From positions 1-16,106 of the forward strand of contig JAITJR010000111.1 in the NCBI GenBank assembly GCA_031278855.1: DNA of 16,106 bases. The letters run 5' to 3'. Both the position numbers and the translations under genes were made by a program. Origin of the DNA: Mycoplasmataceae bacterium. Lineage in GTDB: Bacteria; Bacillota_I; Bacilli_A; Mycoplasmatales; Mycoplasmoidaceae. This document shows, in pieces, positions 9,466 to 16,106 of the stretch. The notes under the pieces were generated by a model. That model did not search any database. It saw only the letters and a program-made list of their open reading frames with translations, and was not told the origin of the DNA. Position 1 is the first letter of the stretch. Every line of letters starts with the position of its first letter.

Positions 9466-11199
9466 ATGCAATGAAGTTATTGCGGGAAAATCAGTAATCT
9501 AGATAACGGTAAAAATGTCGTTATCAAAGGATGAATCAAAAAGAATCGTAAATTAGGTTCGTTATTGTTTCTAGATGTAGCTGATCGTTATGGTTTGGTG
9601 CAAGTCGTTATTGATGAACATAATCCATGCTTTGATGAAGTTTTACATGTGACTAAAGAATCAGTAGTCGAAATCAGTGGCATCGTTAATTATCGAAAAA
9701 ATATTAACAAAAATATTCCACATGGTGATGTTGAAATCAAATTAACTACTTTTAAATTATTAGCAAAAGCTGAGCCCACTCCTTTAATTATTGCTGATGC
9801 CACTGATGCTCTAGAAGAGAAACGTTTACAATACCGTTATTTAGATTTAAGAAGACCCATTGTGCGTGACAAAATTATTTTTCGTTCAAAGTTTATTAAT
9901 GCCATTCGAAACTTTTTGTTAGATTGTGAATTTATTGAAGTAGAAACTCCCATCTTGTCCAAATCCACTCCCGAAGGAGCCCGAGACTATTTGGTACCGA
10001 CTAGAGTTAAAATGAATCATTTTTACGCTTTACCACAATCGCCACAAATTTACAAACAATTGTTAATGGTGGCTGGAATGAATCGTTATTTTCAAGTTGC
10101 TCGTTGCTTTAGGGATGAAGATTTAAGAGCTGACCGCCAACCTGAATTTACCCAATTAGATTTGGAAATGTCTTTTATTGATGAAACAGTCATCATGGAT
10201 GTAATTGAGAAAATGTTGGTAAGAGTTTTTAAACAAATTTTAAATATTGATTTAAAAATTCCTTTCCAAGTCATGTCGTATCAAACTGCTATTAATGATT
10301 ATGGTTCTGATAAACCAGACTTACGTTATGACTTAAAATTACAAGATGTTAGTCGTTATTTCGCTAACACCAAGTTTCATGTGATCAGTGATGCCCTAAG
10401 TCAAAACAAATGTATCAAGTGTATCTTAGTTCCCAATGTTATCTTATCCAAAAATCAATTTGAAATTTTACGTAAATATGCTAAAGATAACAAAGCATAC
10501 GATTTAATGTATCTCACTTATGAAAATAAAAATACGGAAGGTTCGGTTAAAAAAATTGAATCAACCATTATTGAACAAATTTTCGCTGACCAGCACATTG
10601 AGTGTGGTACATTGCTATTGGTAGTAGACGATGTCGCAATAGTTAACCAATCGCTGGGAGCGGTGCGTAATGAACTAGGTAATCTCTTAAATTTGAAAAA
10701 AGCTAATATTTACCACTTTGTTTGAATTACTGATTGACCTTTATTTGAATTTGATAAACTTGAAAATAAATACCAAGCTGCTCACCACCCTTTTACTTCC
10801 CCATCCATTGACACCATACAAACTTTTGATCAAAACAAAGCCACCGCTAAAGCACGAGCTTACGATATTGTATTAAACGGATATGAAATTGGTGGGGGTT
10901 CCATTCGAATTACTGACCCACATGTACAAAACCGCATGTTTAAAGCAATTGGTTTAAATCAAACCGAAATTGACACTAAATTTGGTTTTTTGCTAAACGC
11001 TTTTAAATATGGAGTACCACCACACGGTGGCATTGCTTTAGGACTAGACCGTTTAATTATGCTATTAACTAACTCTGAAAGCATTAGAGACATTATTGCT
11101 TTCCCTAAAAATAGTCACGGGATTGATCTAATGATGAACACCCCTAGTGAAATAACACCTAAAGAACTAGAACCTTTGTTCCTAACCTTTAAAAAATAG
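9466..11199 (+). CDS. aspS: Aspartyl-tRNA synthetase
   Basis: This 577-residue bacterial-type AspRS charges tRNA-Asp. The N-terminal OB-fold anticodon domain begins MQWSYCGKISNL, with Trp3 encoded by TGA. This fixes the ATG at 9466-9468, as the YCG and GW...F.D..DR.G.VQ pattern is standard for AspRS. Further motifs: YLDLRRP at 125-131, motif 2 FRDEDLRADRQPEFTQLD at 215-232, the GAD-type insertion in the middle (about 290-400), and motif 3 GGIALGLDRL at 521-530. TGA codons at 9532-9534, 10723-10725 and nearby are also Trp. No separate promoter is seen in the 13-bp gap after hisS, so the two are an operon. The stop at 11197 faces the end of pgi, 13 bp away. Confidence 0.97.
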
Positions 11200-11212
11200 C
11201 AACTACACTATG

Positions 11213-12499
11213 TTAATGTTTTTTACCAAGTAATTTAAACATATTACTTTTATATTGTTCGACACCTGGTTGATTAAAAGGATTAATTTTTAAGAGATAG
11301 CCACTCATGGTTACCGCAATGGCAAATCACATGAATAAGTAACCAAAATGATACTCATCATTAGTACCAATCTCCAGCACAAAATTATTAACTTTACCAA
11401 TTTTGGTGTGAGCACTAATTGTCCCTTCGAAGGCTTTTTTATTAATGAAATCTAATGATTTATTATTTAGATATTTTAATTTATCAACATTGTCGGTAAC
11501 TTTAACCACTAGATCTTTTTTAGGCTTTTTCACAATTAAAGAAGTTTCAAAAAAAATGCGTTTTCCTTGCTGTAAGTATTGACCCATGGAGTGTAAATCA
11601 GTGGTAAATAAAGATAAAGTTGGGAATAAACCTTTATATTCCTTCCCTTCGGATTCAGCAAAAATTTGTCTTCACATTTCGCCAACGAATTGTAACGATG
11701 GATCATAAACAATAAAATTTTCAATTTGAAAATGTTTAATAGTCGAAAAATAGTGGCGATAACAAGCATAGGTAAAAGCACTATTTTCACTTATCTCCTC
11801 ATTGCTAGCATCTTTAACCGCCTGTTTTGCCCCCTTTAAAATCATGAGCGGATCTAACCCTTTTAAAATAATGGCAAACATCCCCACTGGGGTTAAAGTC
11901 GAGAAACGGCCGCCAATATCATCAGGAATACCAAAAGTTGTGATATGACGATGTTTAGCAAAATCGTGTAATGTCCCTTTATTTTTATCGGTAATAGCCA
12001 CAATATATTTGTGTAACTTGCTAATCCCCACATTTTTTTGTAACAATTCTCGAAAAATACGAAAAGTAATCGCTGGTTCTAATGTCGTACCTGATTTAGA
12101 AATGACAATGATACCAAACTTTTCATGTGCTAATTTTTGAGTTAGTGATACCACATAAGTAGAGGACATATTATGCATTCAAATTATTTTTGGTGCAACT
12201 TCATTAAACAAACCACAACACATATCGATCGCTGCACGTACGCCAACATATGAACCACCGATACCGATAACTAAAACATACTTCATCTGCATTTTTTTTC
12301 ATTCATTTGCTTTATTACGCATTTGAATAATTTCACGACTATCATAGGAATCAACTAAATCCAATCACCCCATCATATCGCTACCATCTAATAACTTTAA
12401 ATTAATTTTATTTACTAAACTACTAATCAATGTCTGATAACGTTTCATTGACTTATTACTTATACGGTCATTAATATTGTCGATCTTAAAATTAAACAT
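11213..12499 (-). CDS. pgi: Glucose-6-phosphate isomerase
   Basis: This 428-residue glycolytic enzyme interconverts glucose 6-phosphate and fructose 6-phosphate in the cytoplasm. It has the two SIS domains of the family. Motifs: [16 protein letters not shown] near 70-85, the sugar-phosphate loop SKSGTT at 134-139, the PGI signature DDIGGRFST at 193-201, [12 protein letters not shown] near 385-397, and the C-terminal signature [15 protein letters not shown] codons at 12179-12181 and 11327-11329 are Trp. Two in-frame ATGs exist (12503-12505 and 12497-12499). A TATAAT at 12509-12514 would start transcription near 12502, so the second ATG is preferred and the message would be almost leaderless. 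It converges on aspS with 13 bp between stops and no visible terminator there. Confidence 0.96.
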
Positions 12500-12508
12500 A
12501 ACCATTAA

Positions 12509-12514
12509 ATTATA
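12509..12514 (-). promoter_or_regulatory. pgi -10 box
   Basis: A perfect TATAAT on the minus strand lies 9 bp before the preferred pgi ATG, predicting a leader of only a few bases. No Shine-Dalgarno is present between it and the ATG, and no good -35 hexamer is visible. Confidence 0.55.
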
Positions 12515-12540
12515 GGGTCTTTATACTTTTATTGTTTCGT

Positions 12541-12560
12541 AATGATTGGAACTAATCATT
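12541..12560. repeat. Inverted repeat upstream of pgi
   Basis: AATGATT (12541-12547) and AATCATT (12554-12560) form a perfect 7-bp inverted repeat with a 6-nt spacer. It lies about 27 bp upstream of the pgi -10 box, overlapping or next to the -35 region. It has no U-run and so is not a terminator. It may be an operator, but with no regulator identified it could be chance in AT-rich DNA. Confidence 0.3.
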
Positions 12561-12593
12561 ATTTGGTCTATTTTTGTAGAACACTAAAATATC

Positions 12594-12636
12594 TAAAAAA
12601 AACTCACACTTTTGATTACGGTGTGGGATTTTTTTT
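12594..12636. terminator. Intrinsic terminator overlapping the end of the BspA-type gene
   Basis: CTCACAC (12603-12609) pairs with GTGTGGG (12621-12627) with an 11-nt loop, flanked by A7 and T8 runs, so it can work in both directions. Pairing is complete on the plus strand (one G-U) and has one C-A mismatch on the minus strand. The TAA stop of the minus-strand BspA-type gene (12616-12618) lies inside the loop, so the last codons form one arm. It probably ends the BspA-type transcript before pgi. Confidence 0.65.
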
Positions 12637-14535
12637 CACTAATCAAGCATCGTTATCTTTAAAAGCGTTAAATGCATTCTTAAAACTATTGGCGATGTCG
12701 GTTTGAGAGTCATTATGATATCAAATTGTGCCGTTCGTTGAGCAGTTGTCGAAGGCGTTGGAATTATAGCTATTTGGCAGTGTTGCTGCATCAGCTGGGA
12801 GATAAATAGCATTTAAACTCGTACAGCCGTAGAAGGCACGAGAGGCGATGGCGGAACTATTACCAGAGGTAAACATGACGGGTGAAAGTTTTAGGGTGGT
12901 GAGGACGGGGCAGTTTTCGAAGGCTTGAGTGGCGATGGTGGTGAGGGCAGTGAGAGGGGAGAGGTCGAGGGAGATGAGGGAGGTGCAGTTGCAGAAGGCA
13001 TAAGAGTTGATGGAGATCAAGGTACTGGCCAATCCTGAAAGATCAAGGGAAGTTAAGCTCGCACAGCCATTGAAGGCATCAAAGTCGATGGAGGAACTAT
13101 TACTAAAATAGCTATTTAATGTGCTACCCATATCGCCTGTGATCATGCAATTGGCTTGGTCTCAGGTTGTATTAACGATGCCGATGCCAATAGTGGTGCC
13201 ATTATCATTTTTATTTTCCACTTTCTCTAAATTCTGTTCACTAACTTCAATACCATTGATCCCGTCGATTGATAGATTCGCACAGCCTTCGAAGGCAAAA
13301 TGGTTGATGGAGGAGAGATACAAATGGTTAGCAGAAGAAGTCTTTCAAAATCCAGTTAAATTCGTGCAGCCGGAGAAGGCACCATCACCGATGGAAACAG
13401 TTGCATCGGATAAAGATGTGTCAAATTCAATTCGGTGTAAACCCGCACAGTCAAGGAAGGCATAAGAGTTGATGGTGGTGAGGGAAGGCGGAAAGGTGAT
13501 GGAAGCGGTAAGGGAGACGCAGTTGTAGAAGGCTTCATAGGCGATGGAGATGATGCCTTCAAATCGGATGGTGGTGATGTGATGATTGTTGAGATAATCA
13601 GTGAAGGTTGTGTTTTTATCAATATCCCAATTAGCTCTTTTATTCAGCAATCCAAATGGATTAATCTCAAGATTGCAAGCGGCGAATAAAGCTGGATCGT
13701 TAGCTAATGTCATTGGGCTTATGACTGAGGTAATTTCTGGCAATACTGTTATGGTTTGGGTAATGGCGGTGTAGCCAGAAGCCGAAATAGTGATGGTGTA
13801 GGAGCTGGCGATAGGAGGATTGCTGGAGTCTATGAAGATGATGGTTGTTTTAGTCAGAGGATTGGTAGAGTCAGACCAAGACCTAGAAGCAGTAAGACCA
13901 GTTGGAACAGTGAGAGTAGGGTCTGTTCAATCAGTTGTGTTGATTTCAGTGACCGATAGGGTGGCAGTCCCTGTTGTGCCAAGCTGTAAATTATTATTTG
14001 AAATGCTTGCACTCAAGGCTGGGGTTGGAGTCGCTGGTGCCACTGATACATTTTGATCAATCGAAGCGCCGTTAGCACTAATGGCGATAGTGTATGACCC
14101 TGCTACAAGAGAAGAACCAGAGCTTAGAGAGATGGTGGTTGTTCCAGTCAGCCCAGAGACAGTCCAAGACCCAGAAGCAGTAAGGCCAGTTGGAACAGTG
14201 ACAGCAGGCTCCGTCCAACCATCTGCATTGATTTCGGTAACCGATAGGGTAGCTGTCCCTTCTGTACCAATCTTTAAATTATTATTTGAAATACTTGCAC
14301 TCAATGCTAGAACAGGAGTCGGGTGATTATTTTGACTATGGCCAATGGCATAGCCTGCTCCTATTCCGCCGCCAACACCAACAACCATCGCCCCAGCCGC
14401 TAAAGCAACTTTGACTTTGTTGCGACGCTTTCAAATACGGTGTTGTTCGCTGGTCAACACATTGTTATATGGATTAGAAGGTTCGCTATCTTCTTTGCGA
14501 AATTTTAATGATTCGGTTTGATTCTTACTTTTCAT
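12616..14535 (-). CDS. BspA-type leucine-rich-repeat surface protein
   Basis: This 639-residue protein is probably displayed on the cell surface. The N-terminus is basic and cytoplasmic (about 1-41, with WKRRNK before the membrane). A glycine-rich membrane segment follows (about 42-65, GVGGGIGAGYAIG); no lipobox cysteine is seen, so it is not a typical lipoprotein. Two tandem repeats of 96 residues (77-172 and 173-268) start ALSASISNNNL and look like beta-rich stalk domains. Residues about 320-600 hold nine BspA-type LRR_5 units marked by AFxxC (AFYNC, AFLDC, AFSGC, AFEGC, AFNGC, AFCNC, AFENC, AFYGC, AFDNC). BspA-type LRRs bind host or microbial surfaces in other bacteria and are abundant in Trichomonas. 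The Shine-Dalgarno AAAAGGAA precedes the ATG. Parts of the LRR region use C-ending codons unlike neighbours. The ligand is unknown. Confidence 0.85.
13732..14307 (-). repeat. Tandem 288-bp coding repeat (two copies)
   Basis: The first copy (14307 to 14020) and the second (14019 to about 13732) are offset by exactly 288 bp, that is 96 codons. Shared DNA such as TTTCAAATAATAATTTA and ACTGTTCCAACTGG is nearly identical between copies. Identity is high at the start of each unit and fades toward the end of the second. Recombination between copies could lose or gain a stalk domain without shifting the frame. Confidence 0.8.
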
Positions 14536-14568
14536 ATTTTTTTCCTTTTCTGATGAATCGAGAAATAA

Positions 14569-14602
14569 AAAGCAAGAACTAGCGAATGCTAGTTCTTGCT
14601 TT
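14569..14602 (-). terminator. Terminator-like hairpin in the leader of the BspA-type gene
   Basis: A perfect 15-bp inverted repeat (14569-14583 with 14588-14602) has a 4-nt loop. Read on the minus strand the stem ends in GCTTTTTATTT, a good intrinsic terminator. It lies 34 bp before the BspA-type ATG and about 110 bp after the ABC ATPase stop. It can be the terminator of the ABC operon or, because a -10 box lies upstream of it at 14693-14698, an attenuator of the BspA-type gene. Confidence 0.8.
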
Positions 14603-14620
14603 AAGAAGAGTAAAAGTGTT

Positions 14621-14635
14621 AGCAGCTACGCTGCT
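14621..14635 (-). repeat. Small hairpin next to the AG tract
   Basis: AGCAGC and GCTGCT flank TAC, giving a 6-bp GC-rich stem with a 3-nt loop. One arm touches the end of the dinucleotide tract. It lies between the tract and the larger terminator-like hairpin in the predicted leader RNA. Confidence 0.55.
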
Positions 14636-14670
14636 CTCTCTCTCTCTCTCTCTCTCTTGTGGGTGTTCAT
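14626..14670 (-). other. Possible leader peptide through the AG tract
   Basis: On the minus strand an ATG at 14668-14670 opens a 14-codon frame, MNTHKRERERERAA, ending at TAG 14626-14628. The Arg-Glu run is encoded by the AG dinucleotide tract. It starts about 16 nt after the predicted transcription start. No Shine-Dalgarno is visible, so translation is uncertain. Its reading frame downstream of the tract would change with each AG unit gained or lost. Confidence 0.3.
14634..14657. repeat. Dinucleotide tract (CT)12, i.e. (AG)12 on the coding strand
   Basis: Twelve perfect CT units on the plus strand. Tracts this long are prone to slipped-strand mispairing, and mycoplasmas use such simple repeats to switch surface proteins. 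It lies about 100 bp upstream of the BspA-type start codon, downstream of a consensus -10 box, hence inside the predicted leader. Confidence 0.95.
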
Positions 14671-14692
14671 TAAATTACCAAAATTGCTTTGC

Positions 14693-14698
14693 ATTATA
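14693..14698 (-). promoter_or_regulatory. -10 box upstream of the AG tract
   Basis: A perfect TATAAT on the minus strand lies 11 bp after the ABC ATPase stop codon and predicts transcription from about 14686. The leader of about 150 nt would contain the AG tract, a small hairpin, the terminator-like hairpin and then the BspA-type Shine-Dalgarno. No clear -35 is seen. Confidence 0.5.
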
Positions 14699-14709
14699 TA
14701 AAAATTATT

Positions 14710-15423
14710 TTATCAGGTTTTAGTTAACTGAATAATTTCTTTTTTAAAGTTAATGATTTCATTGTGGTACAAAGTTCGCTTACGGTGTGGTTTATTAATA
14801 GTGAGCGTACGAATGAGGTGCATTGGTTTCGTGCTCATGACATAAATGTAATTAGCCACTGTTAATGCTTCATCTAAATCATGACTCACAAACACAACCG
14901 TACGCTTATCGTTTTTTCATAAACGTAAGAATAAATTTACCATATTTTGTTTTACATTAATGTCTAATCCTGTAAACGGTTCATCCATTACCAATAATTT
15001 TGAAGGATATAAAAAAGCTCTTAATAAGGCTAAACGACGTTTCATGCTACCACTTAATTGATCTGGGTATCAATCACTGGTTCCTGCTAACTTAACGCTT
15101 TTTAAACCCGACATAATTATTTTTCGTCTTTTTTCAGGATTGTCGTAAACACTTTTTAAAATCAAATCTAAATTTTTAAAAACCGTAATTTCATTAATCA
15201 ATCTTTCTTCTTGAAATAAATAAGATATGTTACGGTAAGAATTGTTAATCTCCCCTGATTGCGGTTTAATGGTTCGAGCAATTAAATTTAGTAGTGTCGA
15301 TTTTCCGACAGCGCTTGGGCCAATAATACAATTTATTTTCTGATCAACAAATTGAAGGTTAAATTTATGCAGTATTAATGGGTGCTTGTCATAACTAAAA
15401 TTAACATTGGTGAATTTAAGCAT
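14710..15423 (-). CDS. ABC transporter ATP-binding protein (nitrate/sulfonate/taurine type)
   Basis: This 237-residue ATPase powers uptake with the adjacent permease. Walker A is GPSAVGKST, the Q-loop is FQEERL, the signature is LSGSMKRR (LSGG changed to LSGS), Walker B is LLVMDEP and the H-loop is SHDLDEA. FQE(E)RL and the downstream pattern are like SsuB/TauB/ThiZ-type ATPases, so the substrate could be a sulfonate, a thiamine precursor or similar; the sequence does not decide. The TGA at 15070 and the one just before the TAA stop (14713-14715) are Trp. The ATG (15421-15423) overlaps the permease end by 8 bp, so the two are translationally coupled. A perfect AGGAGG lies at 15438-15443, with an unusually long 14-nt spacer. 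Confidence 0.9.
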
Positions 15424-16106
15424 GCGTTTTTCCGTTGCCTCCTTTAATTTTTCTAAAAAAATTAACAATATAATAACGATCTTTATATTTTGAAGGAATA
15501 CAAATTCGTGCAATTTCTTTAATGAACAATTCCATTAATAAACTTAAAATAATTGCAACCATTCCCCACCCAATCACCTGGGCGTAATTTTTTTGCTTGA
15601 GGTTGCTAGCAATAATCATACCGATGGATGGGTAATCAGGTTTGATGTCAGTTACCACCGTTTGTACCAACTGGGAGGCAATCGCTATTTTAAAAGATAA
15701 ACCAAATCCAGCAATAAATGAAGAGAAAATATAAGGAGTGGTAGCAGGCAAATAAATATGTCTAAATTGATCTCATTTACTTACATTGAAAACATTTGCC
15801 ATTTCAATACGCTTACGATCAACATTATTAATGGCATTATTAATACCCTCATAAAGCACTGGAAAAATCACAAAAAAAGCAACAAAGATTGGCACCAGCG
15901 CTGGCACAGGTAATAAAAAAACCGTAATTAAAACCATTAATACAGCTGTCGGTAACGCTCTAGCTAAAGTAACTAACGGCATCATTAAATATTGCACTAA
16001 CTTAGTGTAACGACTTAAAATGGCAAACCCGCTTGATAGAATAAAAGCCATTAATAAACAAGCTAACGCTTGGGCTCAAGCAATGGCAATTGCAGTTCAA
16101 TTCGTG
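15416..16106 (-). CDS. ABC transporter permease (nitrate/sulfonate/taurine type), 5'-truncated
   Basis: The C-terminal 229 residues are present; the start lies beyond the window. It is an inner-membrane permease of the BPD_transp_1 family with several hydrophobic helices. The cytoplasmic EAA-type loop is clear: EMANVFNVSKWDQFRHIYLP, with Trp encoded by TGA at 15773-15775. It is followed by GFGLSFKIAIASQLV, typical of SsuC/TauC-type permeases. It is the partner of the ATPase it overlaps by 8 bp. A substrate-binding protein is not in the window and, if present, would lie upstream of it. The substrate is unknown. Confidence 0.88.

Noticed and set aside
12720..13560. Repeated motifs that might be a CRISPR array.
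   Set aside because: Spacing is irregular, the repeats are in frame and encode LRR units; no spacer-like unique segments of fixed length.
13356..13622. An 88-codon minus-strand frame, Pro/Ser-rich, overlapping the LRR region.
   Set aside because: It is an out-of-frame reading of the C-rich LRR codons; the LRR frame with AFxxC repeats is clearly the real one.
13121..14326. Several plus-strand open frames of 67-114 codons opposite the BspA-type gene.
   Set aside because: They are shadows of the repetitive, C-rich coding strand; no start signals and no family resemblance.
14536..14625. The BspA-type reading frame stays open upstream of its ATG back to the TAG at 14626, suggesting a longer N-terminus.
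   Set aside because: There is no start codon in that stretch and a good Shine-Dalgarno precedes the ATG at 14533-14535; a fusion with the leader frame is blocked by the TAG.
343..16106. Many genes look broken into pieces by TGA stop codons (exchanger, ATPase, SecDF-like, hisS, aspS, pgi, ABC proteins), suggesting pseudogenes.
   Set aside because: All pieces of each gene share one frame, are joined only by TGA, and give full-length conserved proteins when TGA is Trp. This is genetic code 4, not decay.
1..16106. Insertion sequences, transposases, rRNA genes or prophage genes.
   Set aside because: None found on either strand; all long frames are accounted for.

Overview
The window comes from a mollicute (Mycoplasma-like bacterium) that reads UGA as tryptophan. 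Every long gene here is cut by in-frame TGA codons, and these fall where conserved proteins need a tryptophan or tolerate one: HisRS, AspRS, glucose-6-phosphate isomerase, the P-type ATPase, the SecDF-like protein, the exchanger and the ABC proteins. Read with genetic code 4 each becomes one intact gene of normal length, so none of these is a pseudogene. The DNA is AT-rich, except for C-rich blocks inside one surface-protein gene. The gene content (HisRS-AspRS pair, a single GreA, a large SecDF-like protein, a BspA-type leucine-rich-repeat surface protein) suits a host-associated mycoplasma. I cannot name the species.

Layout, left to right. Positions 1-304, minus strand: a tRNA cluster transcribed Tyr, Gln, Lys, Leu (Leu runs off the window), with its own promoter. 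343-1566 minus: a CaCA-family cation/Ca2+ exchanger. 1651-1706: a perfect 19-bp inverted repeat, terminating the next unit. 1737-8106 minus: a probable operon transcribed secDF-like, type II (Ca2+-type) P-type ATPase, greA. 8107-8177: a divergent promoter region. 8178-11199 plus: hisS-aspS, 13 bp apart, with hisS apparently almost leaderless. 11213-12499 minus: pgi, converging on aspS. 12616-14535 minus: a membrane-anchored BspA-type LRR protein with two 96-residue repeats between anchor and LRRs. 14536-14709: its regulatory leader. 14710-16106 minus: an ABC transporter ATPase and a permease cut by the window end, of the nitrate/sulfonate/taurine/thiamine-precursor type.

How they fit together: most of the window is housekeeping (translation, transcription fidelity, secretion, glycolysis, cation homeostasis). 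The accessory part is the BspA-type gene and its upstream region. Just downstream of the ABC ATPase stop codon there is a consensus -10 box, then a (AG)12 dinucleotide tract, a small hairpin, and a strong terminator-like hairpin, all before the Shine-Dalgarno and ATG of the surface protein. A short open frame runs through the (AG) tract. Losing one AG unit would extend it through the first arm of the terminator hairpin, which suggests, as inference only, a slippage-switched attenuator for a phase-variable surface protein. Parts of the LRR region also use C-ending codons unlike every neighbour, consistent with foreign origin.
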